A stretch of 64,000 nucleotides of DNA from Anarhynchus alexandrinus (taxonomy: Eukaryota; Chordata; Aves; Charadriiformes; Charadriidae). Positions 12,512 through 26,400 of the stretch are shown here, piece after piece. Location: assembly GCA_008711295.1 (NCBI GenBank), contig VUYV01000395.1, positions 375,159-439,158 of the forward strand, written 5' to 3'. The notes under the pieces are model-generated. The model was not told the origin of the DNA, searched no databases, and saw only the letters and a program-made list of their open reading frames with translations. The position numbers were made by a program, and so were the translations under genes. The first letter of the stretch is position 1, and every line of letters starts with the position of its first letter.

Positions 12512-14111
12512 AGCGTTTGGTTACCTAGTAAGGACTTGCTGCCTTCTACAACTACAATCCAAAAGCACTTACGGTGAATAAAATTATTTCCAGGACAATC
12601 CAGATAAGAAATTTTCACTAGCACTATTCTGCACTTTCTAAAAGTAGCATGTCTCCAGAACAAGAGCTGACTAAAATACTTTCAAGCAAGTTTTTTTTGC
12701 CTCTACCCCCTCACCCCAACCTCTCTTACAATTTTGTGTTCAAACCGGCCAATCCAGCCCAAACCACAACAATTTCGCAGGTTGTTTCAGTTAAGTTTTT
12801 CTTCGCTAGGGGCTTGGCTTTTCATTGGCACTTGTTTTTTGGCAAGTATTTTAGCTTGCTCGAAAGACACACTGGCAAGACTCAGGACAGAGCATACATA
12901 AGCGTTACCCATCTTACCATCCCTAAACATTAGGATGCATTTCAGCATTAATCATTGCAAGAAAACCAGAATTATAACTGATGGGAGGAATTACACAACG
13001 TAACCTGAGATTAAGGCAAACAACCCCAAGCGAGAGAAAGTCACGGGAGAGGCGGTGAAACTCAAACACAGGCTTACGGAGGATTTAATTTGTCTGTTCA
13101 TCTCATCCTTGCCAAAAAAATACCTCGTTGCCATGTTTTCTACTCTTTGAACTACGCTCTGGTACTTGCTTAGCTTTTACCATCTTTGGCCTAGATGTGC
13201 GAGTCAGCCTCCGTCACACACCCAGCCCCACAGCTTAACAAAACAAACCGGAGCAGGCATCACCGTGTCACCAGAGACGGTGCTACTGCTTGCCAGTTTC
13301 CAGTAGTTGTTGGCTGCTCGGCTTTTATATGCTTTTGACCTGAGTCTTCCTACTCTTTAATTAGACAGAGCGGCCAGTATGCAAGCTCTCTAGAAAAAGA
13401 GAGCAAGATACAAATATAATCTGAAACAAGCTCTTACACATAAAAGCTTTTACATTAAAACAGCCTCTCATAAAACACATGGGATTTCTTATGTTCACCA
13501 ATTTGGCTCGTGTGGGAGGGAAGAGGGAGCATTAGTTTCACATTCCCAGTAAACAGCTCTCTTCCTATTAGTGCTCTTAAATTATTACAAATTACGTGGA
13601 AGTTCTTGTTTTGTACTGCTTTGGGCTTAAAAAACAGGTTGCTACTACTACCACTAAGCAGTATGGCTATGAAATTTCTATTCGCTGGCCCCATCACATG
13701 GGATGTTAACCTACAGCACTGATCACATTAATTGCTTATACTTCCTGGGCTATTATCTGAAGAAAAAGTGACAACCCCAATCTCAATTTTTCAAGTGCAT
13801 TATAGAAATAGAAGTATCTAAAAACACTACTTACCAGAGAAAAATCTTCCATCTGGTCTGCAGAGTTCAGAGTGCTGCATCTCAGTAGATTTTGTATTCA
13901 CTCTGCACAGAGGGGCTCAACGGATAGACCGGCACATTCCTCGGCACATCTCCAGGAACCAGGGGAAAACCTTGGGAATGGAAAAAAAACCCCAGCAATG
14001 TAATGGTTTCCAAACACTAATAATTTCTACAGCTATATTTACCTGGGGTAATAATCAACCCCAAAATACACATTAAAAAACAAATCCTCTCCCAGGAGGA
14101 TCCTATCACTG

Positions 14112-14148
14112 TGCTGATCCAACCTAAACCATTCTATGAGTCTATGAA
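14112..14148 (+). mobile_element. Short CR1 tail remnant
   Basis: The piece tccaacctaaaccattctat followed by gagtctatgaag resembles the extreme 3' end of CR1. Only about 37 bases remain, so the call rests on the tail words alone. Confidence 0.55.
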
Positions 14149-14164
14149 GAGGAGTTGTTGTTTC

Positions 14165-14222
14165 AGGACAGGCATACCAGAACATACTTTGTTCACCAGA
14201 AAAACATTCTGCTTCTGCCTCC
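14165..14222 (+). repeat. Copy 2 of a dispersed ~50-bp repeat
   Basis: Matches the segment in the TIFA 3' UTR at about 12,000-12,054, sharing accagaacatactttgttca and the following cagaaa/cattc/tgct words in the same order and orientation. Confidence 0.7.
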
Positions 14223-15669
14223 CCCCACCCCGAGGCTGCCAATAGTCACACACTGCTAACTTAATTGTTAGAAATACTACACATAGAAAGACAGCTAGCA
14301 TTTTTTGTAAGTTTTTGCTTGGCTCAGCTATCCTAATATTCATAATTAGGGAATACTAAAAGACAACGCTGAAACACCAATTTTATGCTTAACAAGTAAC
14401 TCTGAACAGACTGTCCAAATATTCACGTCAAGTGATTTTATATTCCACAATAGCTCAACTTTAGCACAGAAACATATGTATAACCGGTAAACGAACAACT
14501 TAGTAACCTGGAGTTAAAAATAAGAATTTCCTATTCAAAACACGGTATTTCCTGTATACAGGCACAATCAGCTAAGTCAGCTTGGATGCTGCACTAGCTC
14601 AGACAGACGCGAAGACAGGGAGGCTGCCTGCATTACACAGGGAGGGTTATTTTACCTTTGAAGTATGAGGGTACAGCTGCTCGTTTCTGATAGAAGACAG
14701 GCTCCACGCTCCAAGTTCCTCAAGTCCTCTGCTACCACGGCTTGTTAGAGCTTCCAAAGCAACATGTCTCAAGAAGGGATGCTATGGAATTCAGTAGTTA
14801 ATGACACAGCTGATTATTTATTAAAACCTTCCTTAGCTGATGCATAAGCAATTTTGGGTAACGTTTTAACAATTTATCTTCACACACTGCTTTCACTACG
14901 AATGACATGGCAGCACCAAAACCAGCAATAGATAAAACATTGCCAAACATAAGACTGGCTGAAAATTTTAATGACTTTTAAATTTGTACAGATATGCATT
15001 TTACAGTACCGTTGAATTGTTTCACACGACCTGTTTATATAATCTTTCAAATTTCTTAAATTTCCGCAAATATTGACCATAATTTCTTAAGTCACTGAGT
15101 GTGGTGCACTGAACTCTGAAAAGCAGAACGCTAATTAACCATGGCTATGGAACATGCCCATCACAGTAAAAGCCTTCAGCTGGAGTCAGCTTCCTTTTTC
15201 CCCAAGCGCTTGTTCATTCTACAAGCAGGACTATCAGCTAGTTTACCTCCTCAAAGCACCGTCAGGACAAGTTAACCTCATGTTCACTGGTCAGGAAAAG
15301 TAGCGACCACTGTAAGTTACAGTTTCAGCAGGTAAAAAACGGGTTATTTACATGTTGAGAAAGTTGTCTTCATTCCCGTAGGAATATATTATACAAATAA
15401 ACGTTCAGGAGAAGTTACACAGTAGTAGCTTATGCCAAACCAAAAATATACAATTTGATGTGTACAAATTTTTAAAGCTTATTACAGGCATTGCAAAAAG
15501 AGATAATTACATTAAAATATTTTCAGTGACATAGCTACAATTTAAATTAAGAAATGGAATGTTATCAACAAGATTTATCTGTTCATTAGTGTTGGTATTT
15601 GTACATATTTAATCCAAATGTGCAGTATTTTTGTTCAAGTTACCATGAAGAGGACCACACTGTAGTGAC

Positions 15670-15742
15670 CCTTCTATTATATATAATAGAAGGTCTGAGC
15701 CTATATATAGGCTCAGATATATACTCAGCCTATATATAGGCT
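15670..15742. repeat. Cluster of three perfect palindromes
   Basis: Two perfect 24-base palindromes abut without a gap: 15,670-15,693 (half-site ccttctattata) and 15,694-15,717 (half-site tctgagcctata). A third at 15,727-15,742 repeats the core of the second (agcctata plus its complement). Every base pairs in each palindrome. The region could extrude cruciforms or arise by replication template switching; it lies downstream of the AP1AR stop. Confidence 0.9.
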
Positions 15743-16546
15743 CAGATGATCTAAAACAGTGACACAACTTTCACCAACAAATTCAGTTCTTTTGAGGATG
15801 CAGATTTACCACATAACACAGCGCGTCACTTCTACTCTGCAATGGTCAAGTTACACCCCGTCCCCCTTTTTTCCAAGGAAAAACAAGACAGCTACACAGA
15901 AGAACAGCAGAATGGCTTTACTGAAACTTTGGGGAAAGCTTGAGCTCTACAAGTGTTTTGCATGTTCCCTTCAGGGAGCTTTTTCTTTTTTTAAAAAGAA
16001 TAACTTGCATTAAATATCGGAGGGGACTACACAATACGTTACACCAGATTTGCAGTAACTGAACACCTCCTTGAATTTCAGTCCATATTCGCAGTATTAA
16101 CCATCCAGTTTAGAGGCACAGGAAAGCTAGAGCACTTAAACACGCTGTTTTAGAACTTGAACTTTTTTTTTCTTTTTCTTTTTAAAATGCAGACATAGGA
16201 ATTCAGTCTTTAGGTTCTTGTTCTTCCCACCCCAGCAGGAGAGCAATCATCCCTCCCCCAGTTTGCTCAGAGAATGTTGCTTTTCAATAATTGTTCCCGT
16301 CCAGCTGAATTCTAAGTTTTACACAACTAAAGAATTTTAAGGCCCGTGTCGTAACAGACGTCGGTCTGTTCTCAGGGTTGGGAAATCAAGACTTTGGTCC
16401 TCCCAGTTCTCCCGTAGATACTGGTTAACATTTCCAGTTTGACGCATAAAGAATTTTTATAGTTGTTTTTCTATCTAGCACACACTTACTAAGTCTGGCA
16501 CGTTATACAAGACAATATCTTACCTAACCTGATGATTTATACTATG

Positions 16547-16552
16547 TTTATT
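16547..16552 (-). terminator. Candidate AP1AR polyadenylation signal
   Basis: AATAAA on the minus strand about 610 bases beyond the AP1AR stop codon. Other AT-rich candidates exist further left, so use is unproven. Confidence 0.35.
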
Positions 16553-17162
16553 GAGGTTAACTGTGCTTAGCATAAAGTAATAAAAAAATAAAAATAAACA
16601 GAAGACAACTCAAAGCTATGAAAATGATAAGCTAGACAGGGAAAATCTGCAATTTACCACGTGTGGTACTTGTTTTGCAGCTGGCTAAGTACACCCTCTA
16701 AGCAGCTAAAGAACAAGTCAAAAAGCACATATTGGAAATTTTTTTAAAATTATTTTCCTATATTCAAGTATTTGATAAATTATATAAGACTGTTTCTCAG
16801 ATAAATGTTAAGCCAATGATGAATTTTAAAAACAAAAATCAGTAGAAACAACATCCAGAAAAAAAGGCTAGTTAAAATATAGATATGCAAGCTATGAAGC
16901 TTAAATTAGTGCAGATAATTTTATATTAAACCCAGATATCCAGAAATATACACAATAGAATCATCCCAGTTCTCATAAAAGTTTAGAAGGTAGATGATAA
17001 AATTGCACTTAATTCTGAATTAATTCAGATAGCAAGTCATTCCCATTCCTTGCTGATCCATTTCTAAGAAAAAGAGAACCATGTTATAAAAGAGCAAATT
17101 GCCTTTGTACATTCTATTTCACTTTTCACCATTTGGTCATAAACAGGGGCCACGCAGTTTCA

Positions 17163-17428
17163 CTATCTGTCTTGATGATCAGAATCAGATATCCTCATAT
17201 CTGATGCAGACAGATCTAATACAGGATTTACAAATCCGGCATATTCTGAATTGCCGTTATCATCCATTTCGGCGCTAACAAAGTCATTCTCCCACTCCAA
17301 TCCATTAGAATCATCAGAGGCTGAAGCTGGATTACTTCCCGTCTTCCTGCTGTTAAATTTCAGTGCCGCCCGGAGTATATCTTCTTCTGTTTTGGAGCGT
17401 TCTCTCATTGGAATCATTCTGTTCATGC
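17163..17428 (-). CDS. AP1AR: AP1AR terminal coding exon
   Basis: Encodes Gly214 to Arg301 and stop TAG, including RSKTEEDILRAALKF, SNGLEWENDFVSAEMDD and GFVNPVLDLS. WENDF fits the gamma-adaptin ear motif. Acceptor aatcgcag. Confidence 0.97.
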
Positions 17429-20400
17429 CTGCGATTTAAGACATGCTTATGAGAAAGACATCATTATGAGGGAAGTACCTTTACGTTTGTGTGACAACAT
17501 GGGAAGAAACAACAAGAATCCTTTAGAGATCCAGATTCTGGTAATTTCACTCCTGAGCATCACTGTATTTTTTTCTGGTGGTGGTGTTCACATCAAAGCC
17601 ACAGACTGCAGTCAGTTTTGGCCCAAATGAACACAACAGCCAGTGATGTTTTTTTATAGCATTCTAAGGAAGACAGACAATATAGTGAAACAACTCACCA
17701 GCAGTGTTTACTTCTCCTATATATGCAGCCTGCAGCCCTACATGTAAAATGCACAAAATGACTAGAAGATTTTGCCATATTAGATGATTGTGCCATTTCC
17801 AGAAAAGCTGTATGTCCAGGGAATCCTGTAATCGTCCTGTAACTTACTGACAAACTGATGAAACATCATCATGTGAAACATTTTAAACAGCAGCTAAAAT
17901 TGAGCTAGATATTGGGTGCATTTGTCTAGGAAAAGGTCTTCAGTTTGTCTGAAAAGGTGTATTTAATTTCACACAAAATAAGGCAAAACATTTGTCAGAA
18001 AACTGCACAAAGACATCAGAAATGCTATTTATTTTGTCAGTAACTATAGACTTTCTCATGGTGTATCAAAACCCTCCCACACCACTGGAAAGGAAAAAGG
18101 GGAGGATTAATGATACTCTTATTCACTGGACTCCTCATACATTCCAAAATAAACTCCTCTTAAATTTGGAGTAACTAGCTAACTAATTAATTATAATTAA
18201 AAAGTTACATATTGCAAGTGAAACACACAACTCTTGGGGAGGGTGCGAGCCACAGGAAAAAATATTTAAGAGGTAAATTTCTCCCTTCATCAGACTCAAA
18301 TGATAGATTTTATGTTCATGTTTCATGGGTCTTTGAAAACACAGCTATTTTCAGCCCGATTAATCCTTTGGTACCAATGGCTCACTGAAGCTGTTATCCA
18401 TCTCAAACGAATATCCGAGTTCACTAACAACCCCTACACATACACTTACTTTTTTTTGGAGTTCTACCACAGAGACTGAAAAAAACCCAGATTTTGACAG
18501 CACACACAGTAAGTAAACCTCTTATCCCAAGCAAGCAGTCATCCCCTTCAGGGAGATGGTTTTAATACACTTAAGTTGGGCCAGATCTACCAAGAACATG
18601 CTAAAAACTACTCAAAGTCCTTGCAATATTGAAGAGCACTTCTTTCAAATGACCACATTCCTTCCTTTGCAACCACAAGTTATGTTCTCAAGCATAAGCA
18701 ATCTTCCATCTGTTACCTTACCATCTCTTCTGCTTAAGATTTGAGGTTACTAGGGAAAAAGAGGTGTGCTGCCATCACAATGACTAACTCTTAAAAATTA
18801 CACCCCTTTGTAGAGCACAGGCTAGTAGGAATCAGAAATGGAACCATGCAGTAACTTCGTTCTCTGTTTTTAGGTAGTTTTTAGCACTTCTCAGCACTTG
18901 CTATTTAGTTACCTAAAAATCAGATGAATACTTATGGCTAAGTCAGTGAGACAGTGATAAGAGAACACCGAATAGCAAACACCACACATTGTTAGTTTTA
19001 TACACAGATAAATTTCCCAACAAGAATAATACAAGCCCATATGCAACAAGACCCTCAACCAGTCAAATGAACAAGATCATTTTGCATGCAGGTATGCCTG
19101 GGAAAGACTATATCTTGCTCTCATCTGGTTTTCAGCAGTTATTTAGAAAGATACTACATTAAGCTAACACATAGAAGCAGGAGAACAAGTCAATCTGTAA
19201 AAGAAAAAAAAAAAAGAGAGAATGCAATTTTCCCATTTCTTAAGCACAGTGTGGAATACACAGTTCCCAGAACACTGTTTCTGCACTGGTGCTAATTACT
19301 CTCAATGTAAAATACAGCATATGTCAACATACGTGATCCTGCCCCAGCTCCAGTTCCTCTAGAATGCTAATAGCTCTTGCACACACTAGCTAAGAAAAGA
19401 TGCTGGGTATTTCTGGGTAAAGCTGTGAAAGTTAAGTCTTTCAAAGCAGGTTTCTGAAGCAGAGAGTTCAGTGCTCTTGACAGAGCTAACCATTTCAACT
19501 ATGTACAGATTGTCAAAAAACAGTCTATTCAAGCAAAAAAAAAAAATAACCTGTTATGCATTGGCTAAAAGAAATCCTAGCTTATTTTTTGTGAGCTTTT
19601 CAAGACTCAAGGTCTGAAAGTTTTGGATTAACTTTGAAACAAAGACTAGAGGTTTCGCAGATTTTACTGAAGAGAACAGAACACATCTGTAACAAACAGC
19701 AGCAGCAATTAGGATAGTTGGGATACTCACCTGGAATGCAGACCTAAGTTTCCAGTAGACATTACAATTAAAGTAATTAGGGTTTAAAGAAACAGTGCTT
19801 CCCAAAATATTTCAGAGACACCAGACCAACTTCCAAATTTTAAAACACAGAACAAGCTGTTCCTTCTGCTACTGGCTCACAAGAGGGCAGCATTTCTTTA
19901 CCATTAGTTTTGTTGTGAGTTTACAAGTCAGTTTCATGAAATGCAGGAAAGGCCATATACTGAATGATCCAAAGAAATAAAATAATTTATTACAGACAAC
20001 CGATCAAAACAAGCAATTTTCTAAGTAAAAATACTTTACAGTTTAATCATTACAGACTTCACAGAAATTCCATCAGAATTAAGTTTTCAGTCACCTTCCC
20101 TTTTGAAAACAACAAATTTACAATCAATGTAGTTTAAACTGTCAGCATTTTTAACTTGGAAGTTCAGAACGACACTGAACGGCAGAATAAATACCTTCTT
20201 CATCTTCCCACTCGAGATCTAATGAAGTGCTGTCATCATTTCCACTCGTCGATTTTGTTTTGGTCATTAAGTCACAACTGCTCTCTGTGTTGGGCGTCAG
20301 CACTGTGGCATCAGATGAAAGTCCTATATTAAAAAAGGTATTTTTAATTCACAAACATACTTGAATTTGAGGTTCAATATGCAAAACTAAACTTCCAAAG

Positions 20401-23400
20401 AAAGTTTTTATTGTGCTTTGTGGCCTTTAAACCTCTACAACATTTGAAAAAGCACTTCATCCATCACTTCAAAATATACAGTAGCTTTTTAAGAGTAAAC
20501 GTCACTAAGATATTACAAGAGGACATTTAGCAATACTGTCTAATTAGAACTATAGAGGAATTTAGTAAGCTGGACATGAGTGAAGACTTGCAAAAAAAAG
20601 AAAAACCACAACAAAAAAAACAACAAAAACCAACCCTCCTTGCAAAAAAAACAAACTACAGGTAGAGTTTCCTAAGAATTACCATCAGCCCTCCAACTTC
20701 TTAGTGACTATCAGGTACTGTCATCAAAACTTACAGATATATGTTTATAAGCAGCTAAATCCTCTCATGCACTTCATTAGAAAAAAATTAACCATTAGTA
20801 TGATTCTAATTATTTTTGCTAAGAGATGATTAAAAGAGCTATACACTCACATGTGCACCTTTAACACAGTTAGATTTTACAAAGAAAGTTCACTGCATTG
20901 ACATTGCCTCCACAAAGATGGCTGGAAAGCCTTAGTAAAATAAAATCCACGCACAGAACTTGTTTGCTTACAGAACTTGCTTTTGAGCACTGGAATGGCT
21001 GTAGCACAAGTGGTATATGCTGTGTTTTTTGAGCACTTGAAGCATCAGAGATTAGAGAGAAAAATAAGTTTCTATCAGATTTGTTAATACAAATATTCCT
21101 ATAAACAGTTTTTATCTATGTGTGTATATAAAAATATAAATATATAAATAAATGATGTTTATCGAGAAAAAGAAATAGCATTCTGTGCTCCTCAGTCACT
21201 TAACATTTAAAGACAAGCATAAGAAAAAGACGACTTACTGCTACTTCGAAAAGCTTCATACTGGAATTTTGTATTTCTTAAGAAAGAATCAAGATCTTCC
21301 TCTGCCACAGAGCTGCAAGAACAATGCACGTGTTGTTTTTAGCTTTATAAACCTCCAAGGATGCCATAAAGCATATGTTAATTGACACGACCCTCAGTCC
21401 TCTGCTACAAAGCACATATATCTTTAACTAAAATCTTTATATAATGATCTACAAAATGCCTTTCCATTCCTACTCATCACATCTTCTCCCAGTCTGAGCT
21501 CCTGCTCAATTTTTAGTCGTATTTTCATCTAAAAATGAATTCACTTCCGTCACAAAACAACTCTTCCCCTCTCAACCTTTGTCACTTTAGATAATGTCTC
21601 CTTAATTTTCAATTCCTTTTAAAACTCATGAATTCACATCCTGCTACTGCAGTCCTTTGTTCTTAAAATCTGGCTAGTTCCTACTCAGGCCATAAAACCT
21701 CAGTTTTCACAGCTCCTTTTCCATTTCCCTAACTGCAAATCCCTCCTATGCCTCTTCTCTTCCATCCAAAAATAGGTGTTTGATTTTAGACGTTTTTCTA
21801 AACTCAATACCATTCCACAGTAAATTTATTTGGGGTGTCTTTTGCAGGGTGGTTTTTTTTTTCCCCTTCCCCTCCAACACCGAAGGTGGGAGCGAAAAAA
21901 ATTAAACAGAAACACAGAAACAGGCAGACTATATAAACCATTCAAACCCCCATTTGATTAGCGCGTATTTTTATTGGGCATTTCCAACAGGGTTGTGAAT
22001 AATAAAAATATTTTTATATTAGCCAAGATTTTAAATATAAACACCTTATTAATGTCAAACACTAGATTTTGTGTGTGTCTATCTGTATTAGTAGCTAGGA
22101 GTAGGTCTAGTTTTGTATGCATCAGTCTAATAACTACAGCAAAAACCAGAATAAATGCAATATACCCTCTAATTTTGTAGATTAATGGTAAGCCGTTTGC
22201 ATTCAGTAACTATTTGGTGTGAAGAAAAATACAAAGAAACCAACTCTTACTTAAAAATGCTGCATACGTAAGGTTTGAAAATCACATGCATATTTTTTTT
22301 TGGTGAGGGGGAAGTGAATAGGAGTAAAAACAGTCATGGTTCTCAATTATCATTAATAAAATTTTATATCTTACCTCTGATATTCTCCATTATTAACAGC
22401 ATGCACTCGCTGTGTTATCCTTTGCTGCCTACGTTGCTATCGAAAGAAGTAAATTGTTGAAAAAGCTGAATGCAATCTGTTGGAGTAATATACTCAATAC
22501 ATTAAACATTCCCTTAACCACAACATTAGAAGGAGCATTGTCCTGGTCCTTGGAGCAGTCTAAGTACATCTTGGGAAAAGACTGACTATCATTCAAATAA
22601 AGATCAAATTCTGTCATACTACAGGGACCATTACATGCAAGTGGCATTGTTTTTAATCTCCAAAACCTCTCAATTTAAAAGAAGGTAGCTTTGTGAATAG
22701 AGCTCTCAACATTTTAACCTATTTCATGCACACACACAAAAAAAAAGAAAAAAGCGCATCAATTTGTCTAGAAACTTGTGAGCACCATTAGTGATTGATT
22801 GCCTCTGTTCTCTTCTCTCCTTAAGCCACGGCTATTTTCAACACACAACTAACAACCTGGTTACTTTTGATTTGTTTTGCTCTGTGCGTAAGAACAGTCA
22901 GCCTACCATTTAAAATGAAATATTTCCTGCATGTCCTTTTATCCCTGTACAAAGCAGTACTGCCATCTCCTCTGGTTGTCTGTATCAGCACTAAGTGCTT
23001 CATTTATATTAATAAAAGCTTTGTTGCCTTGCTGGGCCGAAACTATCAATAGCTCTACACTTAAGGTAGAAGCAGCTTTCATGGTATCACTAGGCAAAAA
23101 CAGAATGAAAAATGCAAGACAAGCCATAAATGCATTTATTTTGTGGTTACAAAAGATGTCATAGAAGTAGGGTTCTGCTTAAGTTTTAGGGTTTAAACAA
23201 CATAAGATGTCTCAAGTTTCTTTTCCCTGCCTTGAAAAAAATGACAGCATAAAACCTGGGCACATCAACTATGGGATTAAAGGTAGATCAGTTATGAAGC
23301 ATAATTGTTCACTAATTATGACAAAGACTAAGATAAAAATGAACAAGCTAGTTTTATAGACAAGTCTAATATATCTAGCTACTGTATTTTCTGAAAAATC

Positions 23401-26400
23401 TATTCTCAGCCTTAATGGATCTGTCCCTGCAGAAGAAAAGCAGGGGTAAATAAACCAGAATCGTTCTTCACTGGGTAAATAGTCTGGTGAGATAACTGGA
23501 TTGGATCAGCTAGTGTTTTTCAATCCCAAGAGGATGACAGCTTCATTTGCTTGGCACATTTTCCATCTCGGGTATTTAAATAAGTTATCAGAATAAGCAT
23601 ATTGAAACCAGTAAGGAAATGGGAAGTGTAGAAGAATAGAAATATCACATAATGGTGGTTATAGGTGAGAAGACTGAAGTATGCAGGGAGAAAGAGACAG
23701 GAATTTAGCACCAACATAGTTAACAAGTCTGTAAAAATCGATTACTGATATATGCAACAATTTTCTTTTAAGATTCACATACCCACATTATAACCAATTT
23801 AAATTATCTACCCATTTTTCCAGGTCACATACAAATATCTAGCACTGTAAGTTCCAGGATACACATACATAAAAATTCTCCACTGTTACAAGCCCTGACA
23901 TTTAGTAGGGCAACATCAGCAAGCCAAATTAAGTTTTACGTGGATGCCATACCCTCAATGAAAAAGCCATTTTCTCATTTAGAAAAATTCTGCCCACAAA
24001 CAGAAAAGAGTTATTTATTCAAAAATGAATTCTAGTTTATTTAGAAAGGTTAAATGCTTGATGCCCATCTCCACAAAAATGCTTCCTTAGAAATCAGTAT
24101 AATCTTTGTGGGTTTTTGGGGGGATTGTTTGTAAAGGAGTTAAGTGGTGCTAATTTTACAAGGAGGAAATTTAAATCTCTATAATGCATTCCATCTTAGG
24201 TCCTGACTAAAAGAGGTGCATACTAAAAATACTGAAAGACAAGAAAAATAGCATTTCTTACACAGAACTTCGACAAAAAAAACATTAAAGTCATAAAACC
24301 ATCTATTTTTGCTGACTTTATATAGACCAAAAGTGCTTAAAAAAAAGGCAGGCATAAAAAGGTCAGAAAGAATTAACCCTGCCACGCCAAATGACAAGAG
24401 GATACAAAGACAAATGTGAAATGAGACCGACACTTAGCAACATAAATATTAGATGAACACTCAAGTCATCACCATCACTCTGGAAATAACAATTTTCAAT
24501 TCACTCTCTTTTGAATATAGACAATACACTAGGGTTAAAGATCTCCCCTATACCTATTGTAGATTTTAGACTTTTTCAATTAGTCTACATCTGAACTTTT
24601 GAAAACTTACTTGTAATTGAACACATATCACATACCTAGTGGACTGTTTCCCTCAACATGCTACAACTGCAGCCATACATGTTATAGACAAACAGCAAAA
24701 AGTGAATGTGTTCTTTTTAACATACACATTTCCAGCAACCTGAAATTTATGTGAGAACATGTACTTTAATAGCTTATTAAGATGGCAAAAATATTAAATG
24801 CACTGATAATGTGTAATTCTTTGAACTGCAACATGAAAACCATCAGTAATAAACGCTATCAGGATACAGAACAGTGTCTGTTTTCAAAAAAGCAGGAAAA
24901 CATAACATGGCTTTTGTTTTGCTTGATCAAGATCCAAAAGCATAGGCACCAGACATCTGAAAGTAGGCACAGACATATTAAACAAAGAAAGTCTACTGTG
25001 AAGTCATTACTGGACTTTGGCTACTACACATACAAATTACATAACGATAGAACAATTCAGGTTGGAAGGGACCTCAGGAGGTCATCTAGTCCAACCTGCT
25101 GCTCAAAGCAGGGTCAACAGTAAATTCAGACAACTTGGAAACACATATCTTCATGTTAACACAAACCACAGAGATAAGGAACAATTAAATGCACAAATAC
25201 ATAACATATATTTTAGAAGTCTAAATGTCATAATGTGTGCTTAATTTCAGGGTGTGGTTTTTTTTTTTTTACTCAAAACCATCACAAATCACTTTACATT
25301 AAAGATCAGTATCTTCTATATAAAGTAAGAAGTCTGTTAAGCTAATTATAGATTAAAATCATACATCTCATTTCAAATCTATACTCAGCATCATAAGCTG
25401 TTTCAAACAGTTCTGGTCTGTTTCAGCTGTTCCAGTCAGCTGTACTTCCACATCGTGTATTTCTTTCTCTACTTGAATTTACAAGCCAAAGCAATTTCCT
25501 CGTTACATTTCCTGAGATGTAAGAGATATTAGGAAAGTCTGCATACATAGAAACAGAACAGAAGCTCTGATATATATTGGGGTCTTTTTCCCCTCACCTC
25601 CAAGAGCTTTTTCTGCTTTGCTGCCCTGGCTGCTTCACGTTGTGCAGCATATAAAGCCTCCTCTTCTATTCTTAACTTCTCCTCTTGTAAGGCTAACTGT
25701 ATATGAACAAAATAGTAATGGTTAACAAAAGCAGAACCTATCTATCTTCCTATGAATAAAGCCATAAGTTCAATAAAACAAAAGAAGAGCTACTACAAAA
25801 TAAAAATAAAATAAAAATGACTATAGCTAAAACATTCTTCTTCATTAACTGAATCTAATAGCTTCCCCCCACCAAACACCCCAAGAAATTTAGATAACTA
25901 AACATTACCCTATTGAATAAACATCATTACTAGTGAATTGCTGTAAATGCATGTCGCATTTTATTACGAACAGCACAGAGAAAGACTTAAATCTTTTCAG
26001 TTGCATATTTCATAGGTACTTTATTAGAAATCATTGTCAATTTCTATGTTGTGTTCCACATCATACTCCCTTAATTGCTGCAACACACTAAACCAAAATG
26101 ACACTATTATGGGGTTTTTTTCTCCTTAAAAAAAGCTCTGGAAAAAACTGAGCACAAGAACAGTTGAATCAAGCATAACACCCCATTTTGCCTTCCATAA
26201 AAGAAAAAAAAAGGGTTCAAATTTAACAGATCTCAGTAAGAGAGCCAGCCTAGTCATTCAATTTCTCAGCTAAGGGGCTATTATGAAGAAGCAATCTCTG
26301 ACACAAACTTGGTTGCGCAGCAGTCTGTGTCTTGTAGATTAAAAAATACCAACTGATGAACAAAACCCAATTTTTTTGTTCATGCGAATGGAATCTACTT

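Larger units (their letters stand above)
11857..12600 (+). other. Probable TIFA 3' UTR
   Basis: Non-coding sequence follows the TIFA stop codon. It includes a duplicated tggttcttga word near 11,946 and two AATAAA signals (12,506 and 12,577). The extent is inferred from these signals only. Confidence 0.5.
12600..17162. other. TIFA-AP1AR convergent interval
   Basis: The DNA between the ends of two converging genes contains no coding exon I can support. It contains repeat copy 2 (14,170), a small CR1 tail (14,112), a palindrome cluster (15,670-15,742) and, at the right, the 3' UTR of AP1AR. Sequence is AT-rich with T-runs. Confidence 0.6.
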
